The position numbers and the translations under genes were made by a program. 64,000 nt of DNA from Membranipora membranacea (taxonomy: Eukaryota > Bryozoa > Gymnolaemata > Cheilostomatida > Membraniporidae): positions 7,361,493 to 7,425,492 of the forward strand of contig OU612071.1 of assembly GCA_914767715.1 (NCBI GenBank), in the 5' to 3' direction. Below the pieces are notes generated by a model that had not been told where the DNA came from, ran no database searches, and worked only from the letters and a program-made list of their open reading frames with translations. Shown here one piece after another: positions 24,881-36,542 of this stretch. Within the stretch, counting starts at the first letter, position 1, and each line of letters starts with the position of its first letter.

Positions 24881-25607
24881 CTGTAAAAGAGACCAAATAG
24901 TTTTATAACAAGCCATCCATTTTTATTTGTAGCCCTCATTTTGTATTAAATTAAACGTTTTAAAGGATTTGCCTATAAACCTACACACGTCAGTTGTACA
25001 CTGTGACAAACCGGCGACTGAAGTCTCTATTCAATGATAAGAATCATACCCAAAAGTCAAAATCTAATACCATTTTCGACAAGTTTCTTACATGTGTTTG
25101 GGGTTTGTGACAACCTCCCTAATATCACTTGTGAAGGCTTTGGATTATAAAGCTAAGCTACCATTAGCTTTTGTTAGCTTTTTGGTCAGCTTTTAGTGTT
25201 AGATATTGGCTTTTGCAGAATCATACCCTTTTGTGCCCTACTTATGACTAGTTTCTTACTTTTGTTTGGGGTTAGTGACACCCTCCATTTCAAGGCATCA
25301 AAATCATAAGTGATAGAAGACTAAAATATCTCAGGGTTCCGATTAGCTTTCTCTGCGAAAGGATTAGGGTGAGCATATGAATCCAAATTTCGCCAATCTG
25401 TTGACAGCGTAGTGAGCCATATACAAAAAGAAGCTGTCAACTACCTATTAGAGGGGCCGCCCGCTGCCTGCGTCGGGTATTGGAGGCACTCCACTATCAA
25501 ACATCCCCTTACTGTGGGTGAATTTTGTATAGTGGAGCGCCACAAAATACATACATGGGCAGCGGTTATTTGGTTATCAACTACTTGTCCTCAAATGAAC
25601 TACGTAC

Positions 25608-25664
25608 CTTGTTCTGTAGGGCTAGCCTCATCAACTACTTGTCCTCCATGTGCATCTACTTTCT
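25608..25664 (-). CDS. repeat-exon gene: repeat unit C (57 nt)
   Basis: TTACAG acceptor and GTACGT donor, phase 1-1. It encodes the 19-residue unit with two changes (Ala to Gly, Asn to Ser). Offset to unit B is 784 bp; the extra length is a further partial intron duplication around 25080-25290. Confidence 0.65.
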
Positions 25665-26448
25665 CTGTAAAAGAGACCAAATAGTTTTATAACAAGCCAT
25701 CAATTTTGATTTGTTTGGATTTTGGAGTTATCCCTCCTGTCCCTGTATACTGGATACAACAGACTCTTCTAGAATACAGTGGGCAATAATGGTAAAAACA
25801 CTGCAAGAAAAGATCTCACAATATTTTGCATTGCATGACATTGTTATTGACTAGTAAGTCTGTACAACAGGTACCGGTTGGGAGTGAATACAATCACATT
25901 TAAAGACTGAAAAAGGAAGCATAGGAGACAACTTAGAATTGACGATTTTCTTATAAAAGAGGCAATATATTTTGTCGTATGTCGTTATCAGACTTTGTGA
26001 ATAACTTGTCGGATAAAGCTTTGTATCCACTTAATATAAGCACCAACCTCCACTCGTATATGGTATAATGTAAAAATTCTTAAACTTCGCTCCTTCCTGG
26101 CCTTTCTTCTCTACAAAGAAAAGTCTAATACTTCCCAAACCATGAACTATCGATCAAGGACAGGGGCGTATTTTCTAAAAAATTTCACTCACTGACTTTT
26201 TAGAGATGAGCATAATGATCGGGCGCAGCCCGATCTACACGCCGTAGGGGTGGCGGGGAGGGTGTGGGAGGGGCGCTTAAGTGCCCTCCCACCACGGAAA
26301 TTTTTGCATATCGGTAGCAAAATAGTGCAAGCAGAGAGGTATTTCAATAGCTCACTGAGCTGTTGGGTACTTTCAGAAAACAACTCAATAGCAGTAGAAG
26401 ATTACGGTAAAAATGCTCTAGTTATTAAGCACCCATTTGAAAAAAAAC

Positions 26449-26535
26449 TAACCTTGATGGGATTCGAACCCACAACAATCTGATTAACAGTGATTTTAAG
26501 GCACACGCTCTACACACTGAGCTATTCTGCCATTC
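26449..26535 (-). repeat. tRNA-Leu(TAA)-like pseudogene or SINE head
   Basis: The minus strand reads GGCAGAATAGCTCAG, then a GCTC/GAGC D-stem, a loop containing TTAAAA, a class-II-like variable arm (CTG/CAG stem), and a GTGGG-TTCGAAT-CCCAT T-arm, followed by a T run. The layout mirrors tRNA-Leu. The acceptor ends do not pair, so it is a pseudogene or a SINE promoter. Confidence 0.6.
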
Positions 26536-26950
26536 ACGGAAATCCGTGGGCCGTGATTGCTAATATACGCCACTGTTCAAGGACGCTAATATGAGCTAGA
26601 GGTATCCAGGGACATACCCCAACACTTGATTATTGCCAAAACTGAATGTGGAGTCGTAATCCATGTCTCTCATTTTGGTGAAAAAAAGTAATATATATAT
26701 AGTTGTGAAGAAGCCATTGTTACGCTTTTATTAATAACTCGGAGTTTTCCTATCAATTAAATATACAGGCATTTTCTAAATCAAATAACGTCTTGTTGTT
26801 ATTAATTTCAATGGCTGTGGTAAACTATAATTTCGCAGAAGAGAAGAAAGTGAGAAATTCTTCTTCCAATTGTTGATCTTGTGGATAATTCAACTCAATC
26901 TCTCCTGGCTTTAGAGATGAAAGAGAACATCACAACTCAGTGAAATTCAG

Positions 26951-27017
26951 TGCATAGCGTATAGTGATGGTATCCATATATATTATGATATGGAGACCAT
27001 CATTATACACTATGCAA
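26951..27017. repeat. palindrome
   Basis: Inverted arms built on TGCATAGCGTATAGTGATGG and its near-complement surround a short AT centre. It is foldback DNA in an intron of the repeat-exon gene. Confidence 0.7.
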
Positions 27018-27126
27018 TGCGTATGGAATGGATGAGCAATAACAATAATTATAAATTTGGGAGCGACAGTACCACTACAAATACCACCACAGAGTGCAGG
27101 ACAGGATAGGAGATGAGAATCCTTAC

Positions 27127-27159
27127 CTGGGGCACCGTGACGCGACCTGAGATGATGCC
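27127..27159 (-). CDS. repeat-exon gene: 33-nt microexon
   Basis: CTGTACAG acceptor, GTAAGG donor, phase 1-1. It encodes 11 residues, GHHLRSRHGAP. Phase and strand match the exons on both sides. Confidence 0.45.
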
Positions 27160-27271
27160 CTGTACAGATAATGGGTAATTATCTGTGTGGTGATCTTCTA
27201 GAAATTGGTAATTATGGTATAACTGTGGTATAATTATGTCACAATTTGTCTTTTAACATGGAGCATGATTT

Positions 27272-27310
27272 TTATTATTCTCCACAGTTAAATTCTGTGG
27301 AGAATAATAA
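27272..27310. repeat. short hairpin
   Basis: ATTATTCTCCACAG and its reverse complement are separated by 7 bases. Confidence 0.7.
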
Positions 27311-27380
27311 AAGTTCACACTCTCAGTATCTTCTATATAAGACTGTAGACATCCTATGGGTGGAGGTTAGTTCAAGGGAT

Positions 27381-28222
27381 TTTGTGGCATTCCACTAACA
27401 AACACTAAATTTTGTGAGGTGTTTGATCAAGGAGTAAAAGAGGGGAGGAGCCATGTCTCTAATTTGTATTCTATATAATATAAGGCACTTCCTGTTTTGG
27501 ATCTTTGCCTCACCTTACTGAATTCTTTTCAGGAAACTTGGTTGTAGTTAATGGATGATATATTGCTCTAGCAACCCTCTGATGTTAAAATTAATGCTTT
27601 AAAGGTTTTTTATCAACCTAGTTGATGTTATCAAAGGCCCAACTCTACTTAAAACACCCATTACAAAGAATTAGATAGTAGAATCTCTGCCATTTTGTTT
27701 GAAAAAAACAAAAATTGGCTAGTTTACCACATATCTCCCCATCTTGACCTTGTTAGTTCACAAAACTTTGCATGCTGATAGAGTAAGACATGCTGTGTTT
27801 GGTAGGATACAAATTGTAGCTCACATCCATCTTTTAATGAGCTTACTGAGGTCATTTATGAGCCTGACTCTCCACATCTCTCCCATTTGGTTGGACATAT
27901 TTCTCAGTCCATGAGTACCAAAGTTATTAGCATCTAGTACCAATTTGAAGCCCAAAATCTTTTACAGTTGGTAGGCTGTACATTGACTCTGTCCTACCTA
28001 TCATATTCATATTCTGGGCTCAAGAGCAAGTGCCCAAAAGCAGCCTGCCTATCAGTGCAGAAATTGGAGAGCTCTGATTGGCTATAATAATTTCTCAGCC
28101 AATCAAAACGGTTTTAAGAGTTGTGTCCTCCCAAGCATCAGAGGCAAACATAGGATTATGCAAATTAGAGACATGGCTCCGCCTCCTTTTACTCCATGGT
28201 TTGATGGTGGAATGCCACAAAC
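27381..28222. mobile_element. MITE-like element with long terminal inverted repeats
   Basis: The ends are inverted: TTTGTGGCATTCCAC at the left and GTGGAATGCCACAAA at the right. A second inverted block lies inside (AGCCATGTCTCTAATTTG at 27450-27468 versus its complement at 28159-28177). There is no transposase, so it is non-autonomous, and it lies in an intron of the minus-strand gene. Confidence 0.65.
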
Positions 28223-29014
28223 TCCCAGCGTAGCAGTTCACATCCTGGAACTAGGTGGAGGTTTTTTTTAGTTGGTGCCTTTGAGGTGAGATGACTTTTG
28301 ATGTTGCAAAGTAAGTTGCTAGACATAAAAGTCAATACCTACACAACTGGACAGCCATTAGATTATTGTAAACAAGCCCTACAGCCCTTGAGCTTTACCT
28401 TTATATTTCACCAGGGAATAATATTTATAAAACAAAAAAATTATGTTGTACATATTCAATTTCCGGTCAGAATGCATTGAACTTGAATCACTGCCAAAAG
28501 ATTTGATTAGTTGAATCAATGATTTACAAACCTAATGTGCACTAGCTGAAAACCATGGGCAAATGGGAGGGGGGTATGGCAGCAGGCAGACTAGCCTCTA
28601 ATAATAGTATCAACTGTTCACTGGTGCGTACCACTCCCAAAGCCCAATGGAAAGTTGAGACTATTACTTATATCCCACAGGCAGACTGGATCAACTATAT
28701 CAACAAACTCCCACTATATAAAAATATATCTATATTGGGAGCAAGTTGCCCGCTGTATCCAGGATTTTACTTCGCGACACTTCGAAAAAAACACTCCCCT
28801 ATAGCAATCAAGAGGGTCTGGTGGCGGCCTGGGGAATAGCCAAATACATCTATTCCTCAGGGCAGTCAGAGCCTCCTACTTGCTCAAGGGGGCGAACCCA
28901 CACCTTGTGGTTATCCCACCCCCTCCCCCTGGGCACACTGTAACACTATTACACATAGGTCTTTGGAGGGAAAGCCGCTGTGGGTCATTACAAAAGTGGT
29001 ATCAGTTATATTAC

Positions 29015-29054
29015 CTGGTCCATTTGCATTGAGGATAGTGCTGGGAGCGCGATC
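29015..29054 (-). CDS. repeat-exon gene: 40-nt upstream exon
   Basis: TTCTACTAG acceptor with a good pyrimidine tract, GTAATA donor. Phase 0 in and 1 out, encoding DRAPSTILNANGP. The start exon, and any signal peptide, was not found further upstream, so the gene is 5'-incomplete. Whether it is secreted is unknown. Confidence 0.45.
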
Positions 29055-29059
29055 CTAGT

Positions 29060-31435
29060 AGAACAATAGAAATAATTTAATCCCTAGCAGTTGTGGTCAG
29101 CTCATTGCAGCATGACCTTATTATGGTTATGTAATGAATTGGAGATTCAGAATGACAAGATTTAGATTCTCAGGAGTTTGTTTTACAACTTTTTTGAATT
29201 GGAAATTGTCTGGGGAATATTATGAGCAACAAAATGATGCGTGGAAGTCTTATGTTCCAAGGATTATTATTATTATTATTTTTCACAAAAATAACCAGCG
29301 AGTTTTTTATAAGCTTCCATCACCTAGGAGTGTCTATATGCCTTGTTAGTGGACCGATTTCAAAAATTCAAGTACCAATGAGTAGCAAAAAGATTCTCTA
29401 CTGTTATAGATAAGAATATTTCTGATATATACAAAAAGTGTTGTTGTTTTATTTCAGGGTAGTTAATTACTGTTATCTCCTAATAACCAGAAGCTGCCAC
29501 TGCTTAGTTGTGGTTAGGTGCCCATTGTGCTCATTTCAATAGCATGAGATGAATCCTTTCATTCTGTTCCTGATACTGCTGATACCCCCATCAATCAATA
29601 AAAGAGTGGGCTTTAGGTGCACTTAGCCTAATCAGGTAATATAACTGATACGAAACTTGTCATGGTGATTATTATGGTTGGCTATGGGTTGTCTTGTTTG
29701 GTGACAACCCGTAGCCGCAACCACTAACCAACCACCAACAGCTTTCCCTCAAAACCTATGTTGCTACTACACTAGCTTAGTAGCAGCTGGTCAATCATAG
29801 GACTTGAGTAAGCCTAGTGTTGTTTGTCAACACTAGGCTTCCTCAAGTCCTAGACCTATGCAGCTGGTCCTGAGTAGCTAGATTAGCTACTCAGGGCAGG
29901 CACATCCTGATCTCATGCTTCTGTCATCATTGGAGACATAGCTGCATCTACATATGACCATGTATGAGTAGAATTAGTAATCACTGCGAGACAGCATGAA
30001 TTTGTTTCATGCTGGTTTGCAATATCTATAATCCATTCTACACTCAAAGTCAGAACAACCTCAATATTCATTTTATCATAGACATCAGAGATATCTGTGA
30101 TTGGCTATTGCTGGGATTTTGACAAATCAAATCCCCTGTTACAGCAGTTACAGTTCACACTTCAAAAAATAAGCTTGTCTGGATTGTCTCCTCTTTAAAA
30201 AAAAGGAGACAACTCAAGCTTAAAAATATTACCAATTTTTTAAGAAGAAGCTTTCCCTGGAAAGTATTATTTTTTGTTTGTGTATAACATAACAAACATA
30301 TTTTGAAAGGGAAATTCAAATCTCATAGATATGGCAGTCCCTTTTGATGTAAGAACCATTGTAAATCATATGAGACTTCATTAATACTAGACAGAATGCG
30401 CTAACAAAAAGCTGATGATATTTAATTGTTCATTCTTATATTTCTTACAGGCAGATTTAACATGTCACCATAACACTGTCCAGCATACTAAAGTTAAGTT
30501 AGCTTCATCAAAACCGTACCAGTATATATAGAACACTAATTGTCCTGCTTATCTAAAAGTTACATTGGAGAAAGAAGGTTTCTAGTGAGTAGTCAGAGCT
30601 GTGATTTGTACAAAGATTATACACTACTGAGATAAATAGCCGGTAAATGAAGGTTAGAGTCTTAGAGTCTTCACTTAGCTTGGTGTAGAGGTGTACCCGG
30701 GACTGGTCCTGACAGGCGGGAGTGGGTGGGAGTTCAAGGCATAGTGTCGAGAGCGGGAGTGGTATACTACGTCCGGCCAGCACCAGGACTCGGGCAGGAC
30801 CAGTTTGCCGGAACAAAAGATTTTATAGTCCTGGCAGTAAAGTAGCAAAAAAATTGATAGATCTTACTGCTGATATCTTACTGCTGATATTTTTAAGATA
30901 CATTATAATTATAATGTATGTGAAATTGAACATGGAAAATATTTGTCTACCGAGATGAACATTATAGAGCCTTCGATGTATAGGCAAGTAGGCCTAGGTA
31001 AAATGCCTGAAGTATTTTATTATTCAATTCTGTACATATACTGTTTAATCCTATAAACGCCCCGGCGTTTGTACCTTTAAATTGACTTTCATGACCGGCC
31101 TTTTGTTCTGTTAATCATGTGCTCGGCTTATTGAAACATGATAACAACAGGAGTTATTGAAATACCAGCGTTTATAGAACTATATGGTAATCTGATAATT
31201 AACAACACTGATCCAATGGCTTTAGTCTGCTAGTCTAAAAAAACATAAGCAATACCATAAGCTATAACTCTGTCTGTACTCCGAAGTCCGAGGTAATTGA
31301 ATGATTTAAAAATGATTTTCCTGTATTGGTACCACTGTAATACGGTTAAAATTTACTCAAATCTTCAATGGTTTAGCCTACTTGAATAATTTGGTTCTAA
31401 CATCCCTTAGTAAGATACTATGAACAAGCTGCTCC
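29060..31435. other. intergenic with clustered hairpins
   Basis: No exon that I can support. The region 29670-29900 carries three consecutive hairpins (around 29682-29714, 29799-29853 and 29872-29893). The missing 5' exon of the repeat-exon gene may lie here but was not identified. Confidence 0.5.
29799..29853. repeat. near-perfect palindrome, about 25-bp arms
   Basis: AGGACTTGAGTAAGCCTAG and its near-complement CTAGGCTTCCTCAAGTCCT flank a TTTGT loop. It sits in a row of similar hairpins. Confidence 0.8.
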
Positions 31436-31439
31436 AATT

Positions 31440-32340
31440 AACTTCGGCTAGGAATTTTTGAGCTTATTGAGATGGTGGATAAGATTATTCGGTTATTCAC
31501 TATTCGGCTCGGAATTTCTGCGCTTATAGAGATGATGAATAAGTTTATTCGGTTATTCACTATTCGGCCGGGAATTTCTGAGCTTATAGGGATGATGAAT
31601 AAGATTATTCGGTTATTCACTATTCGGCTAGGAATTTCTGAGCTTATAGGGATGATGAATAAGATTATTCGGTTATTCACTATTCGGCTAGGAATTTCTG
31701 AGCTTATAGGGATGATGAATAAGATTATTCGGTTATTCACTATTCGGCTAGGAATTTCTGAGCTTATAGGGATGATGAATAAGATTATTCGGTTATTCAC
31801 TATTCGGCTAGGAATTTCTGAGCTTATAGGGATGATGAATAAGATTATTCGGTTATTCACTATTCGGCTGGGAATTTCTGAGATTATAGGGATGTGAATA
31901 AGATTATTCGGTTATTCACTATTCGGCCGGGCATTTCTGAGCTTATTGAGGTGATGGATAAGATTATTCGGTTATTCACTATTTGGCTAGGAATTTCTGA
32001 GCTTATAGGGATGATGAATAAGATTATTCGGTTATTCACTATTCGGCCGGGAATTTCTGAGCTTATAGGGAGGATGAATAAGATTATTCGGTTATTCACT
32101 ATTCGGCTGGGAATTTTTGAGCTTATTGAGATGATGAATAAGATTATTTGGTTATTCACTATTCGGCTAGGAATTTCTGAGCTTATTGAGATGATGGATA
32201 AGATTATTCGGTTATTCACTATTCGGCTAGGAATTTCTGAGCTTGTGGAATCGAAGAGTATGGTTATTCACATATTCACTTATTCGTTGTAATTTTCTCT
32301 CACATGGGATTTGGTATAATATTACCGTTTGCTTAAAGAA
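31440..32340. repeat. 60-bp minisatellite, second array, inverted
   Basis: About 13 copies of the 20.5-kb unit in reverse orientation. One side shares about 95 bp of unique flank with the first array (from the GTGGAATCGAAGAGTATGG junction to ACCGTTTGC near 32330), so the duplication included more than the repeat. Copies 31561-31860 are nearly identical to one another. Confidence 0.95.
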
Positions 32341-32498
32341 ACTTGTGTAGGCTCAAAGCCGCGATGATCCATTAGATCGAGGAGGGCCAGAATTTCTCTC
32401 TCATTCCAAATGGAGCCGGAGACATTGTAAACTGGGTTCAGTGAATAATTCAAACAGGGGTTTGACCAAAAAGTCAAACTGAAAACGACTTGTTACTG

Positions 32499-32914
32499 TC
32501 ATTGAGGCCAAACTCTGCCAGTGAAATATTTTGAGAGATTAAGAATGAACAGCTGGATATATATTTCTTGCGATCTACAAAACAGGATAATCTGAGAACC
32601 CTGATCTGAGTCAGAAAATACCTGAATGTACAAGTGGTAGTATACACTGCTGGTGAAATTCGCTGGTGGGTCGAGTATACCGCTGGTTGTTGGTGCTGGT
32701 TGGAGGTGTGCACCATCGGTGGTTGCCTTGGGTCAGTTGTGTGCAACGCTTGTGTTTGTTGCTTGTGAGTTGTATACACCGCTTGTGGTTGTTGCTGTGC
32801 GTGGATTGTATGCCCAGCAGTTGTCTGTGGCTGGTTTTGCCTGATCGCAATCTGCGTTCTCTGTTGGTGAGAAGAATACACCCGGGTGTTTATGTTCAGA
32901 TTCCAGGCAATTAT
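32499..32914 (-). CDS. candidate Gln/Thr/His-rich exon pair, unknown protein
   Basis: Exon 32622-32914 is open for 97 codons between a CTATAG acceptor and a CAG|GTATTT donor. It encodes a low-complexity chain with spaced VYSSHQQ, VYTTHKQQ, VHTSNQ, VYSTHQ and VYTTT motifs, reminiscent of tyrosine-bearing disordered tails. A 47-bp intron and an in-frame terminal exon (32499-32574) are possible. No 5' exon was found and no function is assigned. Confidence 0.35.
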
Positions 32915-33342
32915 CTATAATCACTAGATAGCTGACTGTTGGCTTCCAGACGGATAGAATGGTGGGACAGCAGTGTGACAGGGATGAAGTTCAGCAGTGC
33001 ATATAAGCTGAGGACAGGGCAACCTTCATGTGATGTAGAATATGTCAATATTGTAGTCAAACCTTTGTACGATCAACAGCTCACCAGCTCAAATAAGTCC
33101 AGAACAAGACATACAGAATATTGCCGTCTATACAGGCGACTTCTGATAGACAAACTGACCATGTAGGGCATTAAACTAGCCCTCTGTGGTCAGACACTGA
33201 TATAACACAATCCTCATGTAGTCTCAATGTTAGGTAATACTTTTATACTGAGGAGAGACAGGACTGTAAACATCAAGTATTGATTAAATGTTTATTGTTT
33301 ATCTCGTATTGAATGTTTAGTGCAAAGACAGATTGAATGAAG

Positions 33343-33355
33343 TGAGTATAAAAGA
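33343..33355 (+). promoter_or_regulatory. TATA-box-like site, plus strand
   Basis: GTATAAAAGA in a promoter-like setting, followed about 55 bp later by an ATG opening a 31-codon frame. No gene could be extended from it. Confidence 0.3.
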
Positions 33356-33359
33356 CTGC

Positions 33360-36300
33360 AAAGACACATCGTCACTCATTCCAACCCGCCAAACTCCAGT
33401 CTCTAAATGTGCTCCGGCCGCAGACCCAGTGTCCCGATTTGCAATGTCATGTCATTTCTGAAACTGATTGAGACCACACTGACATCGACACTAAACTATT
33501 AACTTGTGTATCTCTGATTGTTAGCGTCAATTGAATATCGGTACCAAACATGTAGCCCCCCCTAATATATAAAATTGAACGCAGGTCTTCATACCGAATT
33601 CCTTGTGATGGTACTCATAGTAAATAAATCGTTGCACACTATATCGAAATAGCAATTATATGGTCAACCCACCCTTTAGGGACTACCCCGCTGTCATGCG
33701 TCAGCATTCCAGAGTAATTAAATCGCCATGTCGACTAGTGATGGCAAATTGTCAGATTTTGGTGAGACGGGACGAGACCGAGACAGCAAGAAAATTCGGG
33801 ACGAGACCGAGACATATATAGATGCTGATAAAACCATCTTCAGATATCACAATTTAAAAGAATGGTGAATATTCATTCACTATCACTAGTGCAATCAGCT
33901 TATAGTGCATTTGATTCAAGTTGTAACTTATCATCTATAGCAAAGAGGAACTATGTTGAGATCCATTTTCATCAAATTCTGTCAAGTATTTATTGAATTA
34001 TAGAAGGCCATACGCTCGTGCAAATTTCCACTAATTCTTGCAAATTAAATTTCTTACAAATATCAGCCTGCCACACATGATTGTCATGGCCCAAATCCGT
34101 ACTCATGGTTTGTGGGTGTAATCCTACTGTAATCCTCCTCAGCCAATCTAAACTATAGGCCTATAGTAGTGATAACTAAATAGTTAAACCAAGGAGAAGC
34201 TGTTTCTTCTTGTTTATTATACCAACCAGTCCAGTGATTCAGCTTCTGGATATGCTTAGGCTCATCTATCTGCTCATATTTATAGAATTTGATACCCATT
34301 GGTCATTGTATCCCTTCTCCCTCTTGCCCCAGGTCCAAATCAATGAGAAAGCTCCACATTGATCATCCATTCCATCTTTTCAACGGAAGTTGTTTACATA
34401 GATATGGCCTTGACTTATCAATCAAAACAGACAGCCAATCAATCAAATCTGACAGCCAATCACATAACATTTCCGTTTAATAATTGCAGAAAAAGCATGA
34501 CTAATATCTATCTTTCCATTATATTATAGTCTGAATTCCATCTGCCATCATATAATAACCGTGGCGTAGTGGGTAAGTAGTGGGTAAGTAGTGGGTGAGA
34601 GCGTGAGAGCGTAAGAGCGTGGACTCCTGATCACCAGAATGTATCTTATCTGTGAGATTCCGAGAGCAGCAGTAGAGATCCAACGTCAGCAGAGACAGCA
34701 ACCCAACAGTGTATGTGGAATTCTTCTCTAGCTCACATATATTGAACAAACATAGCTTACCTTTTATCATGGCCCATTGCCTGTAACTGTCTCAAGTTAA
34801 GCATCGTATGTGTGCCCGGAACTATATGAAACTGACTGAAATGATCTGTGGCTATAAGGGGAACACATTTTTATGATACTCAAACAAGAAGAGCTAATTA
34901 AATATCAGCTGATATAAGCGGTAACATGGTAAATGTTTTGACACTGTGACCAATGATAAACATTATGAGGGGAATACTCCCAGCCCCCTCTACTGACACG
35001 CGTCACTTTGTTACATATGCCGGTTTCTAATGTCCCAAAGTTACGGTGAGTCTATTCACACTTTTTCAAACCACTTGAACTCTTACCATTGTGAGAACAC
35101 GAAAAGTAGATATTTTAAATAAAGTACACCCAAATTTGCTGAGATAAAATTAATCCGTAGCTTCAATAGATTCAAGGTTTGTTTGAGATGACTGATCGAA
35201 TTCCCCAAAAAATATTCAAAGCTTGAGGAGCGATTTTAACACCATTGTATTCTTGGGTTAAAAGAAAACGACTTCTTCATTGATAACAAATCAAACCAAC
35301 CCTATCATTTGAAGTTTTGTGTAAAACTACGGATGTCACGTATGGCACAAGTGAAACAAGGTTACAGGCAGTTAATGCCTGGGATTTTTCACAGAGGTTT
35401 ATATATATATATGTTTTTGTTGAAGAAAGTGATAGCCTTCGGCTTACAAAGCTCTGGGTGTAAGCTCCAATATAACCACAATGCTGGAAGTTATCTTCTC
35501 TCGACTTCTAAGAGGACAACTCCGAATTCTAAAATCAATAAGACAGTGCAGATTCTAGAGCACCATTCAGTATCGTGATCCAATGAGTAATAGAGTGGTA
35601 TGTGATGCAGGTGCCAGAGCCGACTGCTAGGATCCGGTTGTTGTGTGGTAATAATCTAGTGCCCAGCATTTCGAAGTTGTAAAAAGAAGCATCAAACATT
35701 AAATAAATATACTGTGATATCTTGTTTGAGTTGTTTGAATCCCCTCTGCGGTGTTTAAATGCTCCGCGTTACAAAACCCCTACGAGATGATAATTTTGAA
35801 TATGCTGAAAATACATACACTGATGCTCAAAATGATCAAGTTGTGATACTACTCACTTTATTTATGTTTAATTTTTATATATAAGGAAGGCTCAACGCAA
35901 AACAAAAAATATATGTTTAACTATATTTAAATAACACTAATGAGTGCAACATAATATCAGAAAAGCATAAAGATACAACTCAGAAGACCGATTGGTCAAC
36001 AGAATATTTTCATATGACATAGTGTGAACTCCAATGCAGGTGAAAAAGTTTAAACACTATCATATCTCAAATTAAAATGTTAAATGTTATTATAATAATA
36101 ATCATAGTAGTGGTAACAGTATACGTATACTTATTCAGAAAATGGTAACTGAAACCCGTTGAGGGGGTGTTACAAATAGAAGGTGATTTCATAGATAAAT
36201 ATGGGTGCGTAACATAGTCCAGAAACATTGTAACATACATGTATATGTATATATATATACATATATATAAACATATATAACCACACTACACTGTTCTTTT
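33360..36300. other. intergenic, no gene recognised
   Basis: A repeated GGGACGAGACCGAGAC motif near 33765-33815 looks like transposon-end debris. Short tandem repeats (GTAAGTAGTGG, then GAGAGCGT) are at 34570-34620. A TA-rich palindromic patch is at 36240-36280. Nothing coding is recognised. Confidence 0.55.
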
Positions 36301-36303
36301 ATT
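36298..36303 (-). terminator. candidate poly-A signal of the NHL gene
   Basis: AATAAA on the minus strand about 240 nt downstream of the stop codon. Plausible but unproven. Confidence 0.35.
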
Positions 36304-36542
36304 TTTGTATGTTAAATACATTTTAATTGAATAAAAGAACATGTGAATAAAAGAAGAGTAAATCTTCAAACATTAATAAGGACACTGTCATTAGCAGTTA
36401 ATCTGAACATGGGATTATTTGTTCACGCTCGAAAATTATTCACACCGCATAAAGTTTACCATATTTGGATGATTAGGACATAGTAAACAATGTTAATGTA
36501 ATTATTAATCTGAAGATTTTCAGCTCACCATCTTTGATTTTT

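Larger units (their letters stand above)
24221..25700. repeat. three tandem genomic blocks carrying the repeat exons
   Basis: Blocks start near 24221, 24794 and 25578. They share exon, both intron flanks and long intron stretches. Small hairpins of the GGCGCTCCACTAT type sit at the same relative place (24728-24762, 25483-25550). Confidence 0.85.
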
